Below are positions 13,990 through 25,567 of a stretch of 40,315 nt of DNA, in pieces. The DNA lies in assembly GCA_964058805.1 (NCBI GenBank), contig CAXKVV010000630.1, positions 1 through 40,315 of the forward strand, in the 5' to 3' direction. Origin of the DNA: Schoenoplectus triqueter (lineage: Eukaryota > Streptophyta > Magnoliopsida > Poales > Cyperaceae). The notes beneath the pieces are model-generated. The model was not told the origin of the DNA. It did no database searches and saw only the letters and a list, made by a program, of their open reading frames with translations. The position numbers and the translations under genes are program-made. Numbering within the stretch: position 1 is the stretch's first letter; every line of letters begins with the position of its first letter.

Positions 13990-16900
13990 CGCAAAACATG
14001 AAAACGGGACCCGACGACCTCGACACCGCCGAAAACGTGTCCGGGCATGCAAAACTTGAAAACGGGAAAGGACGCCCTCGGTACCGCCGAAAACGAGTCC
14101 GGGCGCGCAAAACATGAAAACGGGACCCGACGACCTCGGCACCGCCGAAAATGTGTCCGGGCGCGCAAAACTCGAAAACGGGACAGGACGCCATCCGTAC
14201 CGCCGAAAACGAGTCCGGAGGGGCAAAACATGAAAATGGGATCCGACGCCCTCGGTATCTCCGAAAACGAGTCCGGGCGCGCAAAACTTGAAAACGGGAC
14301 CCGACGACCTCGGCACCACCGAAAACGTGTCCGGGCGAGCAAACATTGAAAACGGGACAGGACGCCCTCGGCACCGCCGAAAACGTGTCCGGGCGCGCAT
14401 AACATGAAAACGGGACCAAACGCCCACGGTACCGCCGAAAACGAGTTCGGGCGCGCAAAACTTGAAAACGGGACCCGACGCCCTCGGTACCGCCAAAAAT
14501 GATTCCGGGCGCGCAAAACATGAAAACGGGACCCGTCGACCTCGGCACCATCGAAAACGTGTCCGGGTGCGAAAAACTTAAAAACGGGAAAGAACGCCCA
14601 CGGCACCGCCGAAAACGAGTCCGGGCGCGCAAAACAAGAAAACAGGACCCGACGACCTCGGCACCGCCGAAAACGAATCTGGTCGCACAAAACATGAAAA
14701 CGGGACCCGACGACCTCGGTACCGCCGAAAATGTGTCCGGGCGCGAAAAACTTGAAAACGGGAAAAGACGCGGCACCGCCAAAAACGAGTCCGGGCGCGC
14801 AAAACAAGAAAACAGGACCCCGACGACCTCGGCACCGCCGAAAACGAGTCTGGTCGCACAAAACATGAAAACGGGACCCGACGACCTCGGTAACGCCTAA
14901 AAAGTGTCCGGGCGCGCAAAACTCGAACATGGGACGAGACGCCCTCGGTACCGCCGAAAACGAGTCCGGGCGAGCAAAACATGAAAACGGGACCCGACGC
15001 CCTCGGCACCGCCGTAAACGAGTCCGGGCGCGCAAAACATGAAAACGTGACCCGACGCCCTCGGTACCGCCGAAAACGAGTCCGGGCGAGCAAAACATGA
15101 AAACGGGACCCGACGCCCTCGGCACAGCCGTAAACGAGTCCGGGCGCGCAAACCTTGAAAACGGGACAGGACTTCCCCGGCACCGCCGAAAACGAGTCCG
15201 GGTGCGCAAAACATGTAAAAGGGACCCGACGCCCTCGGTACCGCCGAAAATGAGTCCTCGCGCGCAAAACTTGAAAACGGGACCCGATGCCCTCGGTACC
15301 GCCAAAAACGTGTCCGGGCGCGCAAAACATGAAAACGGGACCTGACGACCTCGGCACCGCCGAAAACGAGTCCGGGCGCGCAAAACATGAAAACGGGACC
15401 CGACGACCTCGGCACCGCCGAAAACGTGTCCGAGCGCGAAAAACTTGAAAACGGGAAAGAACGCCCTCGGTACCGCCGAAAATGAGTCCAGGCGCGCAAA
15501 ACATGAAAACGGGATCCGATGACCTCAGCAACGCCCAAAACGTGTCCGGGCGCGCAAAACTCGAAAACGGGACCTGACGCCCTCGGCACCGCCGTAAACG
15601 AGTCCGGGCGCGCAAAACATGAAAACGGGACCAAACACCCACGGTACCGCCGAAAACGATTCCGGGCGCGCAAAACATGTAAAAGGGACCCGACACCCTC
15701 GGTACCGCCGAAACGAGTCCGGGCGAGCAAAACATGAAAACGGGACCCGACGCCCTCGGCACCGCCGTAAACGAGTCCGAGCGCGCAAAACTTAAAAACG
15801 GGACCCGAAGCCCTCGGTACCGCCGAAAACGTGTCCGGGCGCGCAAAACATGAAAACGGGACCCGACGACCTCGGCACCGCCGAAAACGAGTCCGAGCGC
15901 GCAAAACATGAAAACGGGACCGACGACCTCGGCACCGCCGAAAACGTGTCCGGGCGCGAAAAACTAGAAAATGGGAAAGAACGCCCTCGGTACCGCCAAA
16001 AACGAGTACGGGCGCGCAAAACATGAAAATGGGATCCGATGACCTCAGCAACGCCCAAAACGTGTCCGGGCGCGCAAAACTCGAAAACGGGACCAGACGC
16101 CCTCGGCACCGCCGTAAACGAGTCCGGGCGCACAAAACATGAAAACGGGACCAAACACCCACGGTACCGCCGAAAATGATTCCGGGCACGCAATACATGA
16201 AAACGGGACCCGACGCCCTCGGCACCGCCGAAAACGTGTCCGGGCGCGCAAAACTTGAAAACGGTAAAGGACGCCCTCGGCACCGCCGAAAACGAGTCTG
16301 GTCGCACAAAACATGAAAACGGGACCCGACGGCCTCGGCACCGCCGAAAACGTGTCCGGGCGTGCAAAACATGAAAACGGGACCCGACGACCTCGACACC
16401 GCCGAAAACGTGTCCGGGCATGCAAAACTTGAAAACGGGAAAGGTCGCCCTCGGTACCGCCGAAAACGAGTCCGGGCGCGCAAAACATGAAAATGGGACC
16501 CGACGACCTCGGCACCGCCGAAAATTTGTCCGGGCGCGCAAAACTCGAAAACGGGACAGGACGCCATCGGTACCGCCGAAAACGAGTCCGGAGGGGCAAA
16601 ACATGAAAATGGGATCCGACGCCCTCGGTATCTCCGAAAACGAGTCCGGGCGCGCAAAACATGAAAACGGGACCCGACGACCTCGGCACCACCGAAAACG
16701 TGTCCGGGCGCGCAAACATTGAAAACGGGACAGGACGCCCTCGGCACCGCCGAACACATGTCCGGGCGCGCAAAATATGAAAACGGGACCAAACGCCCAC
16801 GGTACCGCCGAAAACGAGTCCGGGCGCGCAAAACTTGAAAACGGGACCCGACGCCCTCGGTACCGCCAAAAATGATTCCGGGCGCGCAAAACATGAAAAC

Positions 16901-18618
16901 GGGACCCGTCGACCTCGGCACCATCGAAAACGTGTCCGGGTGCGAAAAACTTAAAAACGGGAAAGAACGCCCTCGGCACCGCCGAAAACGAGTCCGGGCG
17001 CGCAAAACAAGAAAACAGGACCCGACGACCTCGGCACCGCCGAAAACGAATCTGGTCGCACAAAACATGAAAACGGGACCCGACGACCTCGGTACCGCCG
17101 AAAATGTGTCCGGGCGCGAAAAACTTGAAAACGGGAAAAGACGCGGCACCGCCAAAAACGAGTCCGGGCGCGCAAAACAAGAAAACAGGACCCCGACGAC
17201 CTCGGCACCGCCGAAAACGAGTCTGGTCGCACAAAACATGAAAACGGGACCCGACGACCTCGGTAACGCCTAAAAAGTGTCCGGGCGCGCAAAACTCGAA
17301 CATGGGACGAGACGCCCTCGGTACCGCCGAAAACGAGTCCGGGCGAGCAAAACATGAAAACGGGACCCGACGCCCTCGGCACCGCCGTAAACGAGTCCGG
17401 GCGCGCAAAACATGAAACGTGACCCGACGCCCTCGGTACCGCCGAAAACGAGTCCGGGCGAGCAAAACATGAAAACGGGACCCGACGCCCTCGGCACAGC
17501 CGTAAACGAGTCCGGGCGCGCAAACCTTGAAAACGGGACAGGACGCCCCCGGCACCGCCGAAAACGAGTCCGGGTGCGCAAAACATGTAAAAGGGACCCG
17601 ACGCCCTCGGTACCGCCGAAGATGAGTCCTCGCGCGCAAAACTTGAATACGGGACCCGATGCCCTCGGTACCGCCAAAAACGTGTCCGGGCGCGCAAAAC
17701 ATGAAAACGGGACCCGACGACCTCGGCACCGCCGAAAACGTGTCCGAGCGCGAAAAACTTGAAAACGGGAAAGAACGCCCTCGGTACCGCCGAAAATGAG
17801 TCCAGGCGCGCAAAACATGAAAACGGGATCCGATGACCTCAGCAACGCCCAAAACGTGTCCGGGCGCGCAAAACTCGAAAACGGGACCTGACGCCCTCGG
17901 CACCGCCGTAAACGAGTCCGGGCGCGCAAAACATGAAAACGGGACCACACACCCACGGTACCGCCGAAAACGATTCCGGGCGCGCAAAACATGTAAAAGG
18001 GACCCGACACCCTCGGTACCGCCGAAACGAGTCCGGGCGAGCAAAACATGAAAACGGGACCCGACGCCCTCGGCACCGCTGTAAACGAGTCCGGGCGCGC
18101 AAAACTTAAAAACGGGACCCGAAGCCCTCGGTACCGCCGAAAACGTGTCCGGGCGCGCAAAACATGAAAACGGGACCCGACGACCTCGGCACCGCCGAAA
18201 ACGAGTCCGGGCGCGCAAAACATGAAAACGGGACCGACGACCTCGGCACCGCCGAAAACGTGTCCGGGCGCGAAAAACTAGAAAATGGGAAAGAACGCCC
18301 TCGGTACCGCCAAAAACGAGTACGGGCGCGCAAAACATGAAAATGGGATCCGATGACCTCAGCAACGCCCAAAACGTGTCCGGGCGCGCAAAACTCGAAA
18401 ACGGGACCAGACGCCCTCGGCACCGCCGTAAACGAGTCCGGGCGCGCAAAACATGAAAACGGGACCAAACACCCACGGTACCGCCGAAAATGATTCCGGG
18501 CACGCAATACATGAAAACGGGACCCGACGCCCTCGGCACCGCCGAAAACGTGTCCGGGCGCGCAAAACATGAAAACGGTAAAGGACGCCCTCGGCACCGC
18601 CGAAAACGAGTCTGGTCG
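13990..18618. repeat. Higher-order repeat: two adjacent blocks of about 2.37 and 2.26 kb
   Basis: Block A is about 13990-16362 and block B about 16363-18618. Long stretches agree at an offset of 2373: for example, 14499-14900 and 16872-17273 encode the same 133 plus-strand residues. The offset falls to 2372 after a 1-bp deletion near 17416, then to 2314 after loss of one 58-bp monomer. Block B is 117 bp shorter in total, which equals two monomers plus 1 bp. A landmark, CCTAAAA followed by CTCGAACATGGGAC, recurs at 14896, 17269, 19645 and 23645, so related blocks continue to the right. Block edges are approximate. Confidence 0.8.
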
Positions 18619-21600
18619 CACAAAACATGAAAACGGGACCCGACGGCCTCGGCACCGCCGAAAACGTGTCCGGGCGTGCAAAACTTGAAAACTGGAAAGG
18701 ACGCCCTCGGTACCGTCGAAAACGAGTCCGGGCGCGCAAAACATGAAAACGGGACCCGACGACCTCGGCACCGTCGAAAACGAGTCCGGGCGCGCAAAAC
18801 TCGAAAACGGGACAGGACGCCATTGGTACCGCCGAAAACGAGTCCCGGCGGGCAAAACATGAAAACGGGATCCGACGCCCTCGGTACCTCCGAAAACGAG
18901 TCCGGGCGCGCAAAACATGAAAACGGGACCCGACGACCTCGGCACCGCCGAAAACGTGTCCGGGCGCGCAAACCTTGAAAACGGGACAGGACGCCCTCGG
19001 CACCGCCGAAAACGTGTCCGGGCGCGCAAAACAAGAAAACGGGACCAAACGCCCACGGTACCGCCGAAAACGAGTCCGGGCGCGCAAAACTTGAAAACGG
19101 GACCCGACGCCCTCGGTACCGCCAAAAATGATTCCGGGCGCGCAAAACATGAAAACGGGACCCGTCGACCTCGGCACCGTTGAAAACGAGTTCGGGCGCG
19201 CAAAACTTGTAAACGGGATAGGACGCCCACGGTACCGCCAAAAACGAGTCGGGGGCGCAAAACATGAAAACTGGACCCGACGACCTCGGTACCGCCGAAT
19301 ATGTGTCCGGGCGCGAAAAACGTGAAAACGGGATAGGACGCCGTCGGCACCGCCGAAAACGAGTCCGGGCGCGCAAAACAAGAAAACAGGACCCGACGAC
19401 ATCGGCACCGCCGAAAACGAGTCTGGTCGCACAAAACATGAAAACGGGACCCGACGACCTCGGTACCGCCGAAAATGTGTCCGGGCGCGAAAAACTTGAA
19501 AACGGGAAAGGACGCCCTCGGCACCGCCGAAAACGAGTCCGGGCGCGCAAAACAAGAAAAAAGGACCACGACGACCTCGGCACCGCCGAAAACGAGTCTG
19601 GTCGCACAAAAAAATGAAAACGGGACCCGACGACCTCGGTAACGCCTAAAACGTGTCCTGGCGTGCAAAACTCGAACATGGGACAAGACGCCCTCGGTAC
19701 CGCCGAAAACGAGTCCGGGCGAGCAAAACATGAAAACGGGACCCGACGCCCTCGGCACCGCCGTAAATGAGTCCGTGCGCGCAAAACATGAAAACGTGAC
19801 CCGACGCCATCGGTACCGCCGAACACGAGTCCGGGCGGGCAAAACATGAAAACGGGACCCGACGCCCTCGGCACAGCCGTAAACGAGTCCGGGCGCGCAA
19901 ACCTTGAAAACGGGACAGGACGCCCCCGGCACCGCCGAAAACGAGTCCGGGCGCGCAAAACATGTAAAAGGGACCCGACGCCCTCGGTACCGCCAAAAAT
20001 GAGTCCTCGCGCGCAAAACTTGAAAACGGGACCCGACGCCCTCGGTACCGCCAAAAACGTGTCCGGGCGCGTAAAACATGAAAACGGGACCCGACGACCT
20101 CGGCACCGCCGAAAACGTGTCCGGGCGCGAAAAAATAGAAAACGGGAAAGAACGCCCTCGGTACCGCCAAAAACGAGTCCGGGCGCGCAAAACATGAAAA
20201 TGGGATCCGATGACCTCAGCAACGCCCAAAACGTGTCCGGGCGCGCAAAACATGAAAACGGGACCTGACGCCCTCGGCACCGCCGTAAACGAGTCCGGGC
20301 GCGCAAAACATGAAAACGGGACCAATCACCCACGGTACCTCCGAAAACGAGTCCGGGCGCGCAAAACATGTAAAAGGGACCCGACGCCCTCGGTACCGCC
20401 GAAAACGAGTCCTGGCGCGCCAAACTTGAAAACGTGACCCGACGGCCTCGGTACCGCCGAAAATGAGTCCGGGCGCGCAAAACATGAAAACGGGACTCGA
20501 CGCCCTCGGCACCGCCGAAAACGTGTCCGGGCGCGCAAAACTTGAAAACGGGAAAGGACGCCCTCGGTACCGCCAAAAACGAGTCCGGGAGCGCGAAAAA
20601 TGAAAACAGGACACGACGACCTCGACACCGCCGAAAACGTGTCCGGGCGCGAAAACTTGAAAACGGGAAAGAACGCCCTCGGTACCGCCGAAAACGAGTC
20701 CGGGCGCGCAAAACATGAAAACGGGACCCGACGACCTCGGCACCGCCGAAAATGTGTCCGGGAGCGCAAAACTCGAAAACGGGACAGGACGCCATCGGTA
20801 CCGCCGAAAACGAGTCCGGGCGGGCAAAACATCAAAACGGGATCCGACGCCCTCGGTATCGCCGAAAACGAGTACGGGCGCGCAAAACATGAAAACAGGA
20901 CCCGACGACCTCGGCACCACCGAAAACGTGTCCGGAAGCGCAAACCTTGAAAACGGGACAGGACGCCCTCGGCACCGCCGAAAACGTGTCCGGGCGCGCA
21001 AAACATGAAAACGGGACCAAACGCCCACGGTACCGCCGAAAACGAGTCCGGGCGCTTAAAACTTGAAAACGGGACCCGACGCCCTCGGTACCGCCAAAAA
21101 TGATTCCGGGCGCGCAAAACATTAAAACGGGACCCGTCGACCTCGGCACCGTCGAAAACGTGTTCGGGCGCGCAAAACTTGAAAACGGGATAGGACGCCC
21201 ACGGTACCGCCAAAAACGAGTCTGGGGCGCAAAACATGAAAACGGGACCCGACGACCTCGGTACCGCCGAAAATGTGTCCGGGCGCGGAAAACTTGAAAA
21301 CGGGAAAGGACGCCCTCGGCACCGCCGAAAACGAGTCTGGGCGCGCAAAACAAGAAAACAGGACCCGACGACCTCGGCACCGCCGAAAACGAGTCTGGTC
21401 ACACAAAACATGAAAACGGGACCCGACGACCTCGGTAACGCCGAAAATGTGTCCGGGCGCGAAAAACTTGAAAACGGGAATGGACGCCCTCGGCACCGCC
21501 GAAAACGAGTCCAGGCGCGCAAAACAAGAAAACAGGACCCGACGACCTCGGCACCACCGAAAACGAGTCTGGTCGCACAAAACATGAAAACGGGACCCGA

Positions 21601-24600
21601 CGACCTCGCCACCGCCGAAAACGAGTCCGGGCGCGCAAAACATGAAAACGGGACCCGACGACCTCGGCACCGCCGAAAACGTGTCCGGGCGCGAAAAACT
21701 AGAAAATGGGAAAGAACGCCCTCGGTACCGCCAAAAACGAGTACGGGCGCGCAAAACATGAAAATGGGATCCGATGACCTCGGCAACGCCCAAAACGTGT
21801 CCGGCCGCACCAAACTCGAAAACGGGACCTGACGCCCTCGGCACCGCCGTAAACGAGTCCGGGCGCGCAAAACATGAAAACGGGACCAAACACCCACGGT
21901 ACCGCCGAAAACGATTCCGAGCGCGCAAAACATGTAAAAGGGACCCGACGCCCTCGGTACCGCCGAAAACAAGTCCTGGCGCGCAAAATTTGAAAACGTG
22001 ACCCGACGGCCTCGGTACCGCCGAAAATGTGTCCGGGAGCGCAAAACATGAAAACAGGACACGACGACCTCGACACCGCCGAAAAAGTGTCCGGGCGCGA
22101 AAACTTGAAAACGGGAAAGAACGCCCTCGGTACCGTCGAAAACGAGTCCGGGCGCGCAAAACAAGAAAACAGGACCCGACGACCTCGGCACCGCCAAAAA
22201 CGAGTCTGGTCGCACAAAACATGAAAACGGGACCCGACGACCTAGGCACCACCGAAAACGTGTCCGGGCGCGCAAAACTCGAAAACGGGACAAGACACCC
22301 TCGGTACCGCCGAAAATGAGTCCGGGCGAGCAAAACATTTAAACGGGACCCGACGACCTCGGCACCGCTGAAAATGTGTCCGGGCGCGCAAAACTCGAAA
22401 ACGGGACAGGACGCCATCGGTACCGCCGAAAAGGAGTCCGGGCGGGCAAAACCTGAAAACGGGATCCGACGCCCTCGGTACCGCCAAAAATGATTCCGGG
22501 CGCGCAAAACATGAAAACGGGACCCGTCGACCTCGGCACCGTCGAAAACGTGTTCGGGCGCGCAAAACTTGAAAACGGGATAGGACGCCCACGGTACCGC
22601 CAAAAATGAGTCTAGGGGCGCAAAACATGAAAACGGGACCCGACGGCCTCGGCACCGCCGAAAACGTGTCCGGGCGTGCAAAACTTGAAAACGGGAAAGG
22701 ACGCCCTCGATACCGCCGAAAATGAGTCCGGGCGCGCAAAACATGAAAACGGGACCCGACGACCTCGGCACCGCCGAAAATGTGTCTGGGTGCGCAAAAC
22801 TCGAAAACGGGACAGGACGCCATCGGTACCGCCGAAAACGAGTTCGGGCGGGCAAAACATGAAAACGGGATCCGACGCCCTCGGTATCTCCGAAAACGAG
22901 TCCGGGCGCGCAAAACATGAAAACGGGACCCGACGACCTCGGCACCACCGAAAACGTGTCCGGGCGCGCAAACATTGAAAACGGGACAGGACGCCCTCGG
23001 CACCGCCGAAAACGTGTCCGGGCGCGTAAAACATGAAAACGGGACCAAACGCCCACGGTACCGCCGAAAACGAGTCCGGGCGCGCAAAACTTGAAAACGG
23101 GACCCGACGCCCTCGGTACTGCCAAAAATGATTCCGGGCGCGCAAAACATGAAAACGGAACCCGTCGACCTCGGCACCGTCGAAAACGTGTTCGGGCGCG
23201 CAAAACTTGAAAACGGGATAGGACGCCCACGGTACCGCCAAAAACGAGTCTGGGGGCGCAAAACATGAAAACTGGACCCGACGACCTCGGTACCGCCGAA
23301 AATGTGTCCGGGCGCGAAAAACTTGAAAACGGGAAAGGACGCCCTCGGCACCGCCAAAAATGAGTCCGGGCGCGCAAAACAAGAAAACAGGACCCGACGA
23401 CCTCGGCACCGCCGAAAACGAGTCTGGTCGCACAAAACATGAAAACGGGACCCGACGACCTCGGTACCGCCGAAAATGTGTCCGGGCGCGAAAAACTTGA
23501 AAACGGGAAAAGACTCCCTCGGCACCGTCGAAAACGAGTCCGGGCGCGCAAAACAAGAAAACAGGACCCCGACGACCTCGGCACCGCCGAAAACGAGTCT
23601 GGTCGCACAAAACATGAAAACGGGACCCGACAACCTCGGTAACGCCTAAAACGTGTCCTGGCGTGCAAAACTCGAACATGGGACAAGACGCCCTCGGTAC
23701 CGCCGAAAACGAGTCCGGGCGAGCAAAACATGAAAACGGTACCCGACGCCCTCGGCACCGCCGTAAACGAGTCCGTGCGCGCAAAACATGAAAACGTGAC
23801 CCGACGCCCTCGGTACCGCCGAAAACGAGTCCGGGCGAGCAAAACATGAAAACGGGACCCGACGCCCTCGGCAAAGCCGTAAACGAGTCCGGGCGCGCAA
23901 ACCTTGAAAACGGGACAGGACGCCCTCGGTACCGCCGAAAACAAGTCCGGGCGCGCAAAACATGTAATAGGGACCCGACGCCCTCGGTACCGCCGAAAAT
24001 GAGTCCTCGCGCGCAAAACTTGCAAACGGGACCCGACGCCCTCGGTACCGCCAAAAACGTGTCCAAGCGCGCAAAACATGAAAACGGGACCCGACGACCT
24101 CGGCACCGCCGAAAACGAGTCCGGGCGCGCAAAACATGAAAACGGGACCCGACAACCTCGGCACCGCCGAAAACGTGTCCGGGCGCGAAAAACATGAAAA
24201 CGGGAAAGAACGCCCTCGGTACCGCCGAAAACGAGTCCAGGCGCGCAAAACATGAAAATGGGACCCGACGCCCTCGGGACTGCCGAAAACGAGTCCGGGC
24301 GCGCAAAACATGAAAACGGGACCCGACGACCTCGGCAACGCCCAAAACGTGTTCGGGCGCGCAAAACATGAAAACGGGATAGGATGCAATCGGTACCGCC
24401 GAAAACGAGTCCGGGCGCGCAAAACATGAAAACGGGACCCGACGACCTCGGCAACGCCCAAAACGTGTCCGGGTGTGCAAAACTTGAAAACGGGACCCAA
24501 CGCCCTCGGTACCGCCGAAACTGAGTCCTCGCACGCAAGACTTGAAAATGGGAAAGGACGCCCTCGGTACCGCCGAAAACGAGTCCGGGCGCGCAAAACA

Positions 24601-24800
24601 AGAAAACGGGACCCGACGACCTCGGCACCGCCGAAAAAGAGTCCGGGCGCGCAAAACATGTAAAAGGGACCCGACGACCTCGGTACCGCCGAAAACGAGT
24701 CCTCGCGCGCCAAACTTGAAAACGGGACCCGACGCCCTCGGTACCGCCCAAAACGATTCCGGGAGCGCAAAACATGAAAACGGGGCCCGACGCCCTCGGT

Positions 24801-24805
24801 ACCGC
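24801..24805. repeat. Target site duplication, left copy (ACCGC)
   Basis: ACCGC directly precedes the left LTR and is repeated directly after the right LTR at 37671-37675. Five base pairs is the usual duplication for Ty3/gypsy integrases. The site lies inside the GGTACCGCC portion of a satellite monomer. Confidence 0.95.
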
Positions 24806-25567
24806 TGTGCGACCCTTTTTCGCGCGCCGCCGCACCGCCGCCGGGCGGTGGGTTCTGCGGAAGAAGGACACGGAGATCCCCCCTAGATATGCATCCAAAA
24901 TCTTATGTTCCCTGAGTTTATTTTGATAGTTCCACTTATCCAAAAATCATGAAAATTTCACCAAAATTCTCTAAATTCATAATGATCACCTCCATATTTT
25001 TATTTTCCATTTTACCCCTGTCTGCTTGTGCTAAAAATTCCATGATCAATAAAACCCTGTTTTATTCTTATAAAATCCCTATGTATCAGTTGTAGATCAG
25101 TGTCTCTGCCAAATAAATTCTCCTTGCAGAAACCACCCTAACTAAATACCAATTAGACTTATATTGATATTCATTAGGGTTTGATTTGATCAAATGCTGA
25201 CTACTTATCAGCAATTAATACAAATCTAGACTTGATCAGGTGGTTGCTCCCAGCTTTGGCACCTGATCAGTCTTGTGAAATTGGCTTTCAATCCCTTAAC
25301 ATGAGGGTAATTTGGTCATAGAGCTGACTACTTATCAGCAATTGACACAAATTAAAGCATGGTTAGGTGGTTGCTCACAGCTTTGGCACCAGGTCAGCCT
25401 TGAAAGCAAAAAATCACATTGGGATTTCTCATGATTGGTTGTATCAAAATACTGGCTTGGCATTGATACTATTCCATGTAGTACAGGGATTGTACTGCTT
25501 CAGCTCATAGGGTTTGATCTTGGCTTTCTCTCTTGTGTTTCTTCCTTCAACCTTTCAGGGGTAAACA
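24806..25567 (-). repeat. 3' LTR (762 bp)
   Basis: On the minus strand it starts TGTTTACCCC and ends GGGTCGCACA, the usual TG...CA ends. Read side by side with 36909-37670 I find no difference. A GC-rich segment (24816-24850) lies at its minus-strand end and the rest is AT-rich. It contains two related copies of a block starting GCTGACTACTTATCAGCAAT, at 25196 and 25323. A TTTATAAG motif on the minus strand at 25067-25074 is a possible TATA box, though weak. Confidence 0.95.
25196..25400 (-). repeat. 127-bp internal tandem repeat within the LTR
   Basis: The block starting GCTGACTACTTATCAGCAAT and containing GGTGGTTGCTC and CAGCTTTGGCACC occurs at 25196 and again at 25323, 127 bp apart, with diverged sequence between the conserved parts. 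The right LTR carries the same pair at 37299 and 37426. Such sub-repeats in LTR upstream regions often hold promoter or enhancer elements; no such function is shown here. Confidence 0.75.

Larger units (their letters stand above)
9010..24805. repeat. 58-bp tandem repeat array 3 (about 272 monomers)
   Basis: The largest array, made of the same monomer as array 1. Its first part (9010 to roughly 14400) parallels array 1 in monomer order. From about 13990 onward it is built of longer repeated blocks of about 2.37 kb. Some HOR copies share a few-base deletion inside one monomer, near 14768 and again near 17141. The array is cut at 24805 by the retrotransposon and resumes at 37671. Most monomers carry GGTACC (a KpnI site) or its variant GGCACC, so a KpnI digest should give a ladder based on 58 bp. 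Confidence 0.95.

Noticed and set aside
10344..15383. A minus-strand open frame of 1,679 residues, and similar giant frames at 15792-20795 and 4052-7066, as genes for Arg/Phe-rich repeat proteins
   Set aside because: The 58-residue period is three times the 58-bp monomer read in rotating phase. The monomer has no minus-strand stops, the frames overlap each other in all three phases, and no start context, domain or codon bias supports coding.
21122..24943. A frame running from the 3' LTR into array 3 as a fusion gene (1,273 residues)
   Set aside because: It only joins LTR sequence to the stop-free satellite; the boundary is the insertion point.
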